Shown in pieces: positions 1 to 7,566 of a stretch of 64,000 bases of DNA. The notes beneath the pieces are model-generated. The model was not told the origin of the DNA, did no database searches, and saw only the letters and a list, made by a program, of their open reading frames with translations. The position numbers and the translations under genes were made by a program. Origin of the DNA: Mailhella massiliensis (GTDB lineage Bacteria > Desulfobacterota > Desulfovibrionia > Desulfovibrionales > Desulfovibrionaceae); NCBI RefSeq assembly GCF_900155525.1, contig NZ_LT706952.1:416256-480255 (forward strand). The letters are read 5' to 3'. Each line of letters starts with the position of its first letter. Position 1 is the first letter of the stretch.

Positions 1-321
1 GACGCGCTCTGCCCCGAAGAGACCGGCCGCCGCAAGGCCGCGGAACTTTCCCGCAAAGACAGGCTGCGCCTTGCGGAGGCGGTGCACGGCTTCCGCATCG
101 TTCCCGCGGGAACGGAAGGATTGAAGAAGGCGGAAGCCGCTGCGGGCGGAATCTCGTTCTCCTCCCTTTCCCGCCGCATGGAAAGCCTTGTCGTGCCCGG
201 GCTCTTCTTCTGCGGAGAGGTGGTGGATGTCGCCGGGCTTCTGGGCGGCTACAACATACACTGGGCCTTCGCCTCGGGCGCGCTGGTGGCCGAGGCGCTG
301 AAGGAAAGCCTGAAAGACTGA
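1..321 (+). CDS. HI0933/YhiN-family flavoprotein, C-terminal fragment
   Basis: The reading frame is open from the first base, so only the last 106 residues are visible. They end with a stretch containing GEVVDVAGLLGGYN and WAFASG, the hallmark C-terminal FAD-contacting segment of the HI0933/BaiN/YhiN family of NAD(P)/FAD-dependent oxidoreductases (usually about 400 residues). The N-terminal Rossmann motif lies outside the window. The physiological substrate of most members is unknown; some relatives act on steroid or bile-acid intermediates, but nothing here supports such a role. The gene stops 511 bases before the next start, so it is probably not cotranscribed with the sugar operon that follows. 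Confidence 0.8.
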   Translation, partial: DALCPEETGRRKAAELSRKDRLRLAEAVHGFRIVPAGTEGLKKAEAAAGGISFSSLSRRMESLVVPGLFFCGEVVDVAGLLGGYNIHWAFASGALVAEALKESLKD

Positions 322-567
322 GGTGCTGCGCACAACGAAAAGCCTCTCCGCGAAGCGCGCCTCCCGCAGGGCGGCCTGGTCTTCCTGCCGGGGAGGAAGG
401 TGTTCACGGGCCTTTTCCGCAGGAAACGGGCAAATATCATGGTTTCCCCCTTCTTCCCGCGCTAAAGAACAGGTCGCAGGCATGAGAGCGGCGGAAAAAG
501 CTCCTTTCTCCGCCCCGCGTGCGGCAGAATGCACGCCGAAGACAACGGTAACGGACTGTAACAGGCA

Positions 568-597
568 TTGACAGTTGTGTTTTTCCGCCATTATTCA
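568..597 (+). promoter_or_regulatory. Candidate sigma-70 promoter for the ugd operon
   Basis: A perfect -35 box TTGACA (568-573) is followed after 18 bases by TATTCA (592-597), a weak -10 box. It is the best promoter-like pair in the gap before ugd. The match is by eye only. Confidence 0.4.
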
Positions 598-622
598 TGG
601 TGGTGAGAAAAAATATTCCCCG

Positions 623-653
623 GCCGGCCGCTTTGTGCCGAAAAGCGGCCGGC
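623..653 (+). terminator. Terminator-like hairpin in the ugd leader
   Basis: Two perfect 12-base arms (623-634 and 642-653) enclose a 7-base loop, and the stem is followed by TCGTGTTTT. It resembles an intrinsic terminator with an imperfect U-tract. It sits between the candidate promoter at 568 and the ugd start at 833, so it could be an attenuator; alternatively it terminates read-through from the flavoprotein gene. Confidence 0.45.
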
Positions 654-832
654 TCGTGTTTTGCATGGCGTATGCGCACCTGCGGCCGCCCCGCACGGCG
701 GCCTCTCCGCCCCGGACCGGGGAAGCGCGTGCGCCTTTCCGGGCCGCCTTCAGGCCCTTTCGCCCATATCCCCTTTCCCCCGCACGGACCGGAGTCCGTG
801 CCCCGCAGGAGAAAGGAAACAGAGGAAAGTTC

Positions 833-2143
833 ATGAAGATAAGCGTGATCGGTTCCGGCTATGTGGGGCTTGTCACCGCCGCCTGTTTTTCCGATGCGGG
901 ACACGACGTGTGGTGCATGGATACGGACGAGGCCAAGATTGCCCGTCTGTGCGCGGGCGACTGCCCCATCTATGAACCCGGCCTCCCCGAAATTATCCAC
1001 CGCAACGCCGCAGAAGGCAGGCTGCACTTTTCCGCCTCCCTTGCCGAAACCCTCGACGGGGTCGACGCGGCCTTCATCGCCGTGGGCACGCCCGAGGGCG
1101 AGGACGGCAGCGCGGATATCCGCTATGTCTGCAACGCCGCGCATTCCCTGGGGCAGATGCTGTCGGGCGACGTCGTGGTGGTGGTCAAGTCCACCGTGCC
1201 GGTGGGCACTTCGGCGGAGGTGGAACGCATTCTTGCCGGGGAACTCGCGCGGCGCGGCGAACATTTCCGCGTGGACGTGGTTTCCAACCCGGAATTTCTC
1301 AAGGAAGGCCATGCCGTGAGCGACTTCACGGAGCCGGACCGCGTCATCGTCGGGGCGGAAAGCAAAAGAGCCCGCGCCGTGATGGCCGACCTCTACCGCC
1401 CCTTCCTGAACGTGGAGGAAAAGCTGCTGTTCATGGACAGGGCATCCTCGGAACTGACCAAGTACACGGCCAACGCCATGCTGGCCACGCGCATTTCCTT
1501 CATGAACGACATCGCCAACCTCTGCGAGAAGGTGGGCGCCGATGTGGACATGGTGCGCGCGGGCATAGGCAGGGACAGGCGCATCGGCGCAAGCTTCCTT
1601 CAGGCGGGCTGCGGCTACGGCGGTTCCTGCTTCCCCAAGGACGTGAAGGCGCTCATTGCCACGGCCGCACGGCACGGACGCTCCCTTTCCGTGCTTGAAG
1701 CCGTGGAAAAGGTGAACGAAGCGCAGAAAAAGGTGCTCTTTGAAAAAATTTCCCGCCACTTCGGGGGACGGCTCGAAGGCAGAACCATGGCCGTATGGGG
1801 CCTTGCCTTCAAACCCGGTACCGACGACATGCGCGAGGCTCCTTCGCTCACGCTCATCCGCGCCCTTCTCGACGCGGGCTGCCGCGTGCGCGTCTTCGAC
1901 CCCGTGGCCATGGACAAGGCCCGCGGGCTGCTCGGCGATACGGTGTTCTTCGCCCGCGACATGTACGAGGCCGCCCTCGGCGCGGAAGCCCTCGCCCTTG
2001 TGACGGAGTGGGAGGAATTCCGCAGGCCCGACTGGCGGATGCTTACGCAGAACATGCAGGGCCGCGCCCTTTTCGACGGGCGCAACATCTATCTGCCGGA
2101 AGAGACGAAAAACGCGGGCTTCACCCTGTACCGCATAGGCTGA
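833..2143 (+). CDS. ugd: UDP-glucose 6-dehydrogenase
   Basis: Oxidises UDP-glucose to UDP-glucuronate with two NAD+ in the cytosol. The 436-residue protein starts with the Rossmann motif GSGYVGL (7-13), carries STVPVGT near 120-126, and has the catalytic cysteine C266 in GGSCFPKD; the length is normal for the Ugd/TuaD/RkpK family. ATG 833 was chosen because a GAGGAAAG ribosome binding site precedes it and homologous sequence begins exactly there; the upstream open frame is unlike the family. It is the first gene of a four-gene plus-strand operon. The product is the substrate of the epimerase encoded next, which points to UDP-galacturonate rather than to UDP-Ara4N, because no ArnA- or ArnB-type gene follows. 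Confidence 0.95.
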   Translation: MKISVIGSGYVGLVTAACFSDAGHDVWCMDTDEAKIARLCAGDCPIYEPGLPEIIHRNAAEGRLHFSASLAETLDGVDAAFIAVGTPEGEDGSADIRYVCNAAHSLGQMLSGDVVVVVKSTVPVGTSAEVERILAGELARRGEHFRVDVVSNPEFLKEGHAVSDFTEPDRVIVGAESKRARAVMADLYRPFLNVEEKLLFMDRASSELTKYTANAMLATRISFMNDIANLCEKVGADVDMVRAGIGRDRRIGASFLQAGCGYGGSCFPKDVKALIATAARHGRSLSVLEAVEKVNEAQKKVLFEKISRHFGGRLEGRTMAVWGLAFKPGTDDMREAPSLTLIRALLDAGCRVRVFDPVAMDKARGLLGDTVFFARDMYEAALGAEALALVTEWEEFRRPDWRMLTQNMQGRALFDGRNIYLPEETKNAGFTLYRIG

Positions 2144-2216
2144 ACGGCCGTTTCAGGCTTTTTCGCGCCTTCCGGCACCGCCGTGAAGCGCGCTCCTTTT
2201 GGAAAACGAGGCTGAC

Positions 2217-3227
2217 ATGCATATACTCATTACCGGCGCGGCGGGCTTCATCGGATTTTCTCTGGCAAAACGGCTCCTGAGCGAGGGGCATGAAATCACG
2301 GGCATCGACGAAATCAACGACTATTATTCCCCGCAGCTCAAGAAGGCCCGGCTGGCCCGGCTCGGTCTTGAGGAGGACGCCCCCTGCGGCGTGGAAATCA
2401 CGGGCGGCAACCCCGCCTTCCACTTCGTAAAGATGCGCCTGGAAGACGAAGACGGCCTTGAAGAGCTGTTCCGCCGCCATCATTTCGACATGGCGGTCAA
2501 CCTCGCGGGGCAGGCAGGGGTGCGCTATTCGCTGGAAAACCCGCGCGCCTATGTGCAGAGCAACGTGCTCGGTCTCGTGAATCTGCTGGAATGCTGCCGC
2601 CGCCACCCGGTGCGGCACCTGCTCTACGCCTCCTCCAGCTCCGTGTACGGCGGCAACGAAAAAACGCCCTTCCATGAAGACGACCCGGTGAATACGCCGG
2701 TTTCCGTCTACGCGGCCACCAAACGCTGCGACGAACTCATCGCCCACGTCTACGCGCACCTTTACCGCATTCCCTCCACGGGGCTGCGCTTCTTCACCGT
2801 GTACGGCCCCTGGGGCAGACCGGACATGGCCCCCTCGCTCTTTGCCAGGTCCATTCTTGCCGGAAAGCCCATCAACGTGTTCAACAACGGCAATCTCTCG
2901 CGCGATTTCACCTACATCGACGACATCGTGGAAGCGGTGATGCGCCTCATGGACCACGCGCCGGAAGGCGACGTGCCCACCGACATCTTCAACGTGGGCT
3001 GCGGGCACCCCATGAAACTTATGGACTTTATCCGCACACTGGAACATGCTCTGGGCAAAGAGGCCGAGCTCCACATGCTGCCCATGCAGAAGGGCGACGT
3101 GTACCAGACCTTCGCCGATACGACGAAGCTTCGCAATCTCACCGGGTTCCGCCCCGAAACGCCCCTTGCGGAAGGCATACGGCGCTTCGCCTCGTGGTAC
3201 GATTCCCCTCTCAACCCCACGCGATGA
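2217..3227 (+). CDS. UDP-glucuronate 4-epimerase (SDR family)
   Basis: Predicted to interconvert UDP-glucuronate and UDP-galacturonate. The 336-residue extended SDR has the cofactor motif TGAAGFIG (6-13), the SSSSVYG segment (139-145), and the catalytic pair Y165/K169 in YAATK. The stretch LRFFTVYGPWGRPDMA and the later SRDFTYIDDIVE are diagnostic for the CapI/LpsL/GAE group of UDP-GlcA 4-epimerases rather than for GalE or for UDP-xylose synthases. ATG 2217 has GAGG five bases upstream and begins directly with the Rossmann strand; a TTG 18 bases earlier in the same frame is less likely. It lies 73 bases after ugd, whose product is its substrate. Specificity is inferred from motifs and context. 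Confidence 0.88.
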   Translation: MHILITGAAGFIGFSLAKRLLSEGHEITGIDEINDYYSPQLKKARLARLGLEEDAPCGVEITGGNPAFHFVKMRLEDEDGLEELFRRHHFDMAVNLAGQAGVRYSLENPRAYVQSNVLGLVNLLECCRRHPVRHLLYASSSSVYGGNEKTPFHEDDPVNTPVSVYAATKRCDELIAHVYAHLYRIPSTGLRFFTVYGPWGRPDMAPSLFARSILAGKPINVFNNGNLSRDFTYIDDIVEAVMRLMDHAPEGDVPTDIFNVGCGHPMKLMDFIRTLEHALGKEAELHMLPMQKGDVYQTFADTTKLRNLTGFRPETPLAEGIRRFASWYDSPLNPTR

Positions 3228-3275
3228 GCCTTTGCGGCCCAGAGCCTCAACTCGGCGTCCGCCGGAAGATACACC

Positions 3276-4040
3276 ATGAACAGCCCGTTCAATCAGACCG
3301 CCCGGTATGAACTGACCATACTTGTTCCCGTCTACAACGAAGAAGACAACATGCGCGCTCTTTCCGCACGCCTCGCCGCCTACCTGCCCGCGGCGAAGAA
3401 GCACTCCTGCGTGCTGTTCATCAACGACGGCTCCACCGACAACAGCGGCGAGCTCATCCGCGAGGCGTGCAGGGAACACGAGCACTTCTTCTTCCTTGAA
3501 TTTTCCCGCAACTGCGGCCTGAGCGCCGCCATCAAGGCGGGCATGGACAAGGCCCTTTCCCCGTATGTGGCCTATATCGACGCCGACCTTCAGACCGCTC
3601 CCGAGGAACTCGACCTGCTCACGCCCTATCTCGACGAATACGAACTCGTCACCGGCGTGCGCGCGAAAAGAAAGGACACGGCCTTCAAGAAATTCCAGTC
3701 CCGCGTGGCCAACGGCTTCCGCCGCATGATGGTGAAGGACGGCGCGCGCGACACCGGCTGCCCGCTCAAGGTCATGCATACCGACATGGCCCGACGCCTG
3801 CCCTTCTTCAAGGGTATGCACCGCTTCTTCGCCGCTCTGGTGCAGATGGAGGGCGGCAGGGTGAAGCAGGTGGACGTGTCGCATTTTCCGCGCGTGGCGG
3901 GCGTTTCCAAGTTCCACCTGTGGAACAGGCTCATCTCGCCCCTCATGGACTGCTTTGCCGTACGCTGGATGCAGAAACGGCATATCGACTACAAGGTGAA
4001 GGCCGACAACCTCGCCGGAAGCGACACCGGCAGAGAATGA
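3276..4040 (+). CDS. Polyprenyl-phosphate sugar transferase, GT2 family (DPM1/ArnC/RgtE-like)
   Basis: A 254-residue GT-A glycosyltransferase expected to move a sugar from UDP-sugar to undecaprenyl phosphate at the inner face of the cytoplasmic membrane. It shows PVYNEEDN (18-25), NDGSTDNS (50-57) and the metal-binding IDADLQ (101-106), the pattern of dolichyl-P-mannose synthases, ArnC and rhizobial RgtE. Unlike ArnC it has no obvious C-terminal transmembrane pair, so it may be a peripheral DPM1-type enzyme. The gene follows the epimerase by 48 bases and precedes an ArnT-like transferase that needs a polyprenyl-phosphate sugar. The donor is therefore inferred to be UDP-galacturonate; UDP-glucuronate or a hexose donor remains possible. 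Confidence 0.85.
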   Translation: MNSPFNQTARYELTILVPVYNEEDNMRALSARLAAYLPAAKKHSCVLFINDGSTDNSGELIREACREHEHFFFLEFSRNCGLSAAIKAGMDKALSPYVAYIDADLQTAPEELDLLTPYLDEYELVTGVRAKRKDTAFKKFQSRVANGFRRMMVKDGARDTGCPLKVMHTDMARRLPFFKGMHRFFAALVQMEGGRVKQVDVSHFPRVAGVSKFHLWNRLISPLMDCFAVRWMQKRHIDYKVKADNLAGSDTGRE

Positions 4041-4249
4041 CGCGGCGGCGGACGAAGGCAGCCCTTTTCCGCGCAACGGCGCGGCCGGCCCTGCCTCCCG
4101 CCCCCCGCCCACAGAAAACTTTTGCACGAACGCGGCCTCCCGTCCGCTTCCGGCAGCCATGCCGGGCGACGCGAGGCCCGCTTTTTCCCCAGGCGCGCCG
4201 CACGGGCCCCGCAGGCTCCCTGCCGGAAGCGCGCACGCAAGGACATGCC

Positions 4250-6487
4250 ATGAAAGAATACCTGCTCGTCACAGGCGTGGGACTGCTCGCTCAGGGCTTT
4301 TTTTCCCTGCGTATGCTCCATCAGTGGATAAAAACCGAAAAGGCGAAAAAAATCATATCGCCTTCCCTGTTCTGGGTATTCAGCATCTGCGGTTCCTGCC
4401 TGCTCATGCTCTACGGCTGGCTGAGGGAAGACTTCGCCATCATTCTCGGGCAGTTTCTTTCCTATTACATCTATATCTGGAACCTCAAGGCCAACGGCAT
4501 CTGGCAGAAAACCGCGCCGTGGCTGCGCGGCATCGTCGCGCTCATGCCGCCTGCGGCCGCATTGAGCCTCATGGCCGGGGGCGCGGACATGGCGAAAACG
4601 CTGTTCGGCAACCCCGACATTCCCCTGCCGCTGCTTCTCTTCGGCTGCGCGGCGCAGGCGCTCTTCACCCTGCGCTTCGTGTATCAGTGGTGGTACAGCC
4701 GTTCCCGCCACGTTTCCGTACTGCCCATGGGCTTCTGGGTCATCAGCCTGACAGGTTCCGTGCTCATCTGCCTCTACGGTCTGATACGGCTCGATATCGT
4801 GCTCATTCTCGGCCAGGCCCTCGGGCTCTGCGCCTATGCGCGCAACATCATGATAGGCATACGCGACGCTCGCGCCGACGCCCCCGCACGAGAGGAACAC
4901 ACGGAGGAAAAAACGGCCCGGGTTCCAGCGAAAGACGATTCCCTCCCCGTTCCCGATGCGGCCATCCGCATATTCCTCTATCTTTTCGGAGTCGCCGTGC
5001 TGCTGCCCCTCGTATATGTGTACGGCACGGGCATCATGGAGGCGCGCAACCTCATTTCCGCCCAGTCCATGGCGCTCGACGGCGACTGGCTCATCCCCCA
5101 CCTCTACACCGAGATACGCCTGAACAAGCCGCCCCTGCCCGTATGGCTCACGGCGCCCGTATTTCTGCTTGACCCCGCGCCTTCCATGACGGCCCTGCAC
5201 CTGCCCGTGATTCTTGTTTCGGCGCTGCTCGGAGTGTTCGCCTTCGATCTGCACAAAACCCTTTTCGGAGAAAGAAAGGAAGCCCTCTACGCAGGCCTTG
5301 CCCTCTCCTCCATGCTGCTCACCCTGAAGCTCGGCACCACCAATTCCTGGGACATCTATTCCGTGGTGTTCATGGCGGGCGCGCTGCTCTGCCTCATGCG
5401 GCAGGGGAAAGCCTCGCTGGTCGCCGGGGTGCTTCTCATGGCGGCCTCCATCCTCAGCAAGGGCCCGGTGCAGCTCTACACCATGCTGCTGCCCTTCCTT
5501 GCCGCGCTTCTTCTCTGCAGAAGGCCCGTGCCGTGGAAGCGCCTTGCCGTCATTCTCTTCGGCGGCACGCTGCTCGGTTCGCTCTGGTATGCCTATGTGT
5601 ACTTCGCCGTGCCCCATGTGGCTGCGGAAGTGGCCAAAGGCGAAGTGGCGGCCTGGAGCACCCGGCACCTGGCCTCCTTCTTCTTCTACCTTTCCTTCCC
5701 CGCCTTTGCCGGAGCATGGGCGCTGCCCGCCGTGGCCTCCCTTGCCTGCCGCCGCCTCGACAGGGAACACTGGGAGAAAAACAAATTCCTGCTTCTCTGG
5801 TTCCTTTTCTCCCTGCTGTTTCTTTCCCTCGTGCCGGAAAAGAAGGAACGCTACCTCATGCCCGCCATGGTGCCCCTGGCGCTGCTGTGCGCCGCCATGC
5901 TGCGGCACTGGGCGGAAGAGCTGAAAAAGGGCACGCTCGGCCTGTGGGAAAAACGGCTCGTCACCGTGCATCTCGGCCTCGGTACGGCGGCAGCCGTGGG
6001 GCTTTGCCTCTTTGTGGGATGGAACCACAGGGCCTATCTTCTCTGGGCGCTGCTCTTTGCCCTGCTCTGCCTCGCCATCGGGCTCTTCGGTCTGAAAAGA
6101 CCCGCGCGCCTCGTACCCGTTTCCTGTATGCTCGTGCTGTGCGTGGTGCTCTGCGCCTTCCGCATGGGTTCCGCCCGCCCGGTGGTGCAGAAAACGCCGC
6201 CCACCTGTTCGCTGGAAGAGCTTCGCAGCCTGCCCCGCGTGCAGGAGCTGCCCTGCTATTCCTTCGACGGCTTCGGCCCTACGGAAGAATGGGAAATCGG
6301 CAAGGATACCACGCTCATCACCAGCCTCGACGCCGTGCCCGAAACGCGCTTTCTTCTGCTTGATACCGATACCACGCCGCCCGCCGTGCTGGAGGGCGAA
6401 GCCTCTCCCCTGCGCGTGGTGGAACGCTTCCTTGTGCAGACCAGCAGAAACGACTACATCACGCTGTTCATTGTGGAAAAGAAATAA
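4250..6487 (+). CDS. LAB_N-LAB_N-ArnT-like glycosyltransferase fusion
   Basis: A 745-residue polytopic membrane protein. Residues 11-80 and 131-200 are two tandem copies of the lipid-A-disaccharide-synthase N-terminal-like (LAB_N) domain; compare GLLAQGFFSLRMLHQW with GCAAQALFTLRFVYQW, and LYGWLREDFAIILGQ with LYGLIRLDIVLILGQ. After a charged linker (about 205-235) comes an ArnT/PMT-type GT-C domain with the acidic residue E264 in MEARN, GDW (278-280) and KPPLP (293-297), followed by many hydrophobic helices and a short soluble tail. ArnT-type enzymes move a sugar from a polyprenyl carrier to lipid A in the periplasm. ATG 4250 starts the first LAB_N helix; the upstream open frame is arginine-rich junk. 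It is the last gene of the operon and is followed by a terminator. Confidence 0.85.
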   Translation: MKEYLLVTGVGLLAQGFFSLRMLHQWIKTEKAKKIISPSLFWVFSICGSCLLMLYGWLREDFAIILGQFLSYYIYIWNLKANGIWQKTAPWLRGIVALMPPAAALSLMAGGADMAKTLFGNPDIPLPLLLFGCAAQALFTLRFVYQWWYSRSRHVSVLPMGFWVISLTGSVLICLYGLIRLDIVLILGQALGLCAYARNIMIGIRDARADAPAREEHTEEKTARVPAKDDSLPVPDAAIRIFLYLFGVAVLLPLVYVYGTGIMEARNLISAQSMALDGDWLIPHLYTEIRLNKPPLPVWLTAPVFLLDPAPSMTALHLPVILVSALLGVFAFDLHKTLFGERKEALYAGLALSSMLLTLKLGTTNSWDIYSVVFMAGALLCLMRQGKASLVAGVLLMAASILSKGPVQLYTMLLPFLAALLLCRRPVPWKRLAVILFGGTLLGSLWYAYVYFAVPHVAAEVAKGEVAAWSTRHLASFFFYLSFPAFAGAWALPAVASLACRRLDREHWEKNKFLLLWFLFSLLFLSLVPEKKERYLMPAMVPLALLCAAMLRHWAEELKKGTLGLWEKRLVTVHLGLGTAAAVGLCLFVGWNHRAYLLWALLFALLCLAIGLFGLKRPARLVPVSCMLVLCVVLCAFRMGSARPVVQKTPPTCSLEELRSLPRVQELPCYSFDGFGPTEEWEIGKDTTLITSLDAVPETRFLLLDTDTTPPAVLEGEASPLRVVERFLVQTSRNDYITLFIVEKK

Positions 6488-6492
6488 TCCGT

Positions 6493-6525
6493 AAAAAAGG
6501 AAGGGGCGAGATCCCTTCCTTTTTT
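6493..6525 (+). terminator. Intrinsic terminator of the ugd operon
   Basis: The arms AAAAAAGGAAGGG and CCCTTCCTTTTTT form a hairpin five bases after the stop codon, ending in a T-run. The A-run on the other side also lets it act on minus-strand transcripts from the lipoprotein gene. Confidence 0.85.
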
Positions 6526-6578
6526 GCTTTTCCATTTTCTTTAAAATATTATACTACGCTTAGTAAAACTGCCCTCTT

Positions 6579-7031
6579 CTAAAAATATTCTTTCATTTGG
6601 TTTAATGCATTTTTTATAGCAATATCCATATCTTGCTCCAAAGTTATTCCCATACCAAAAGCTCCTCTGAAAGAAGCTACTGGTTTTCCTGATAAATATT
6701 CAACAAAATTAATACTCACAACAGATTCATTTATATTTTGATGTGCAGCATATTGAACAAGTAATAATTCCATTTTATCATTTTCAGATAGTTCACTTAT
6801 TTCTTTATCTCCAATTACTTTTAGTCTAGTTTCTGACAAAGCATCATATATTCGCACAGAAAGTTCCATAAGAACTGGCGAACTTTTATACATCATTACA
6901 TTAGTTAATGTTGCATAATTATATTCTTTTAAATCTGCAGAACTTGAAATAGTTGTTTTATTTGATGTTCCACATCCACTTAAAATAAATACTATTCCCA
7001 CATAAAATAAAAAAAACTTGATACTTTTCAT
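6579..7031 (-). CDS. AT-rich putative lipoprotein of unknown function
   Basis: A 150-residue protein with a type II signal peptide: MKS-, a hydrophobic core, and the lipobox LSGC around residue 20. The mature part has no motif I recognise; it contains a serine/threonine-rich start and ends with a GMGITLEQDMDIAIKNAL stretch. ATG 7031 has a GGGGGA Shine-Dalgarno; a TTG one codon upstream is less likely. Its base composition is far more AT-rich than anything else here, with AAT/AAA/ATT codons that the neighbours avoid, and the composition shift covers both flanks. That suggests horizontal acquisition. No transposase or integrase is adjacent. Function unknown. Confidence 0.75.
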   Translation of the reverse strand: MKSIKFFLFYVGIVFILSGCGTSNKTTISSSADLKEYNYATLTNVMMYKSSPVLMELSVRIYDALSETRLKVIGDKEISELSENDKMELLLVQYAAHQNINESVVSINFVEYLSGKPVASFRGAFGMGITLEQDMDIAIKNALNQMKEYF

Positions 7032-7099
7032 CAAAATCCCCCATCTTTTAGATTATTTTTTTAAATATTATTAAAGTTATAGCAATTTAAAGTTAAATA

Positions 7100-7128
7100 A
7101 ATCTAGCTAACTATTTTATAAAATGCAA
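7100..7128 (-). promoter_or_regulatory. Candidate promoter of the AT-rich lipoprotein gene
   Basis: On the minus strand TTGCAT (7128-7123) is separated by 17 bases from TAGATT (7105-7100), about 70 bases upstream of the start. AT-rich DNA yields such pairs by chance, so support is modest. Confidence 0.35.
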
Positions 7129-7519
7129 GATAATAGTATAAAAAAACTTCACATTTTCGTCATAATTTTGCGGCAGCCCCGCGCTTCGCACCGGCATTTC
7201 TGCCCGCCCGGAGCCTTCCCTTCAGGCGGGCTTTCCTTTTCTGTGGCGCAGGTTCCTGCCTGCCTGGAACCTGCGGTTCCGTGCCGGAAGATACTCCGGC
7301 ATTCCCCGCCCCGGGATGCCCGCAAACGTCCGTGAACGGGGCTCTCCATCCAGAAAAAAGGCTCTGCCGGAAGGCAGGAAAACACCGGCAGAATGGCCCA
7401 ATGCCGCCCGCAAAAGGCGCTTTCCGGCCGAGGAGGCACATTTGCCCGAAGCGCCTGAAAAAGCATGCGTTTCCCCTGCCGCACAAAAAATTCTGCCCGG
7501 AACATACGGCCCCGGGCAC

Positions 7520-7548
7520 AAAAAAAGCCGCCCGAAGGCGGCTTTTTT
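7520..7548 (-). terminator. Intrinsic terminator after pgk
   Basis: A perfect stem AAAAAAGCCGCC/GGCGGCTTTTTT with a CGAA tetraloop, 19 bases beyond the pgk stop. The T-runs at both ends make it usable in either direction. Confidence 0.9.
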
Positions 7549-7566
7549 CATATAAGGCAAAATCGC

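Larger units (their letters stand above)
322..832. other. Intergenic leader upstream of ugd
   Basis: No convincing gene is seen in these 511 bases. The open frame that runs into ugd from upstream has no family-like sequence before position 833. The stretch holds a sigma-70-like promoter around 568-597 and a strong hairpin at 623-653, listed separately. Transcription from that promoter would give a leader of roughly 225 bases before ugd. Confidence 0.5.
7032..7566. other. Gap between lipoprotein gene and pgk
   Basis: 535 bases without a supported gene. The first 130 are AT-rich and contain the lipoprotein promoter; from about 7165 the composition returns to GC-rich. Two hairpins are visible: arms GCCCGCC/GGCGGGC at 7202-7208 and 7225-7231 followed by TTTCCTTTTC, and a perfect 10-base stem CGCAGGTTCC/GGAACCTGCG at 7247-7275. 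The pgk terminator lies at the right end. Open frames in this stretch show no family-like sequence. Confidence 0.5.

Noticed and set aside
575-832. Upstream in-frame extension of ugd (86 codons)
   Set aside because: No similarity to Ugd; the Rossmann motif starts at ATG 833, which has its own ribosome site.
437-1759. A 440-codon minus-strand open frame over ugd
   Set aside because: Antisense to a well-supported enzyme; no ribosome site and no homology.
2121-4160. A 679-codon minus-strand open frame
   Set aside because: Antisense to the epimerase and GT2 genes; composition unlike a real protein.
6493-6525. Attachment-site interpretation of the repeat near the AT-rich islet
   Set aside because: It is a normal intrinsic terminator directly after the ugd operon; no matching copy is seen on the other side of the islet.
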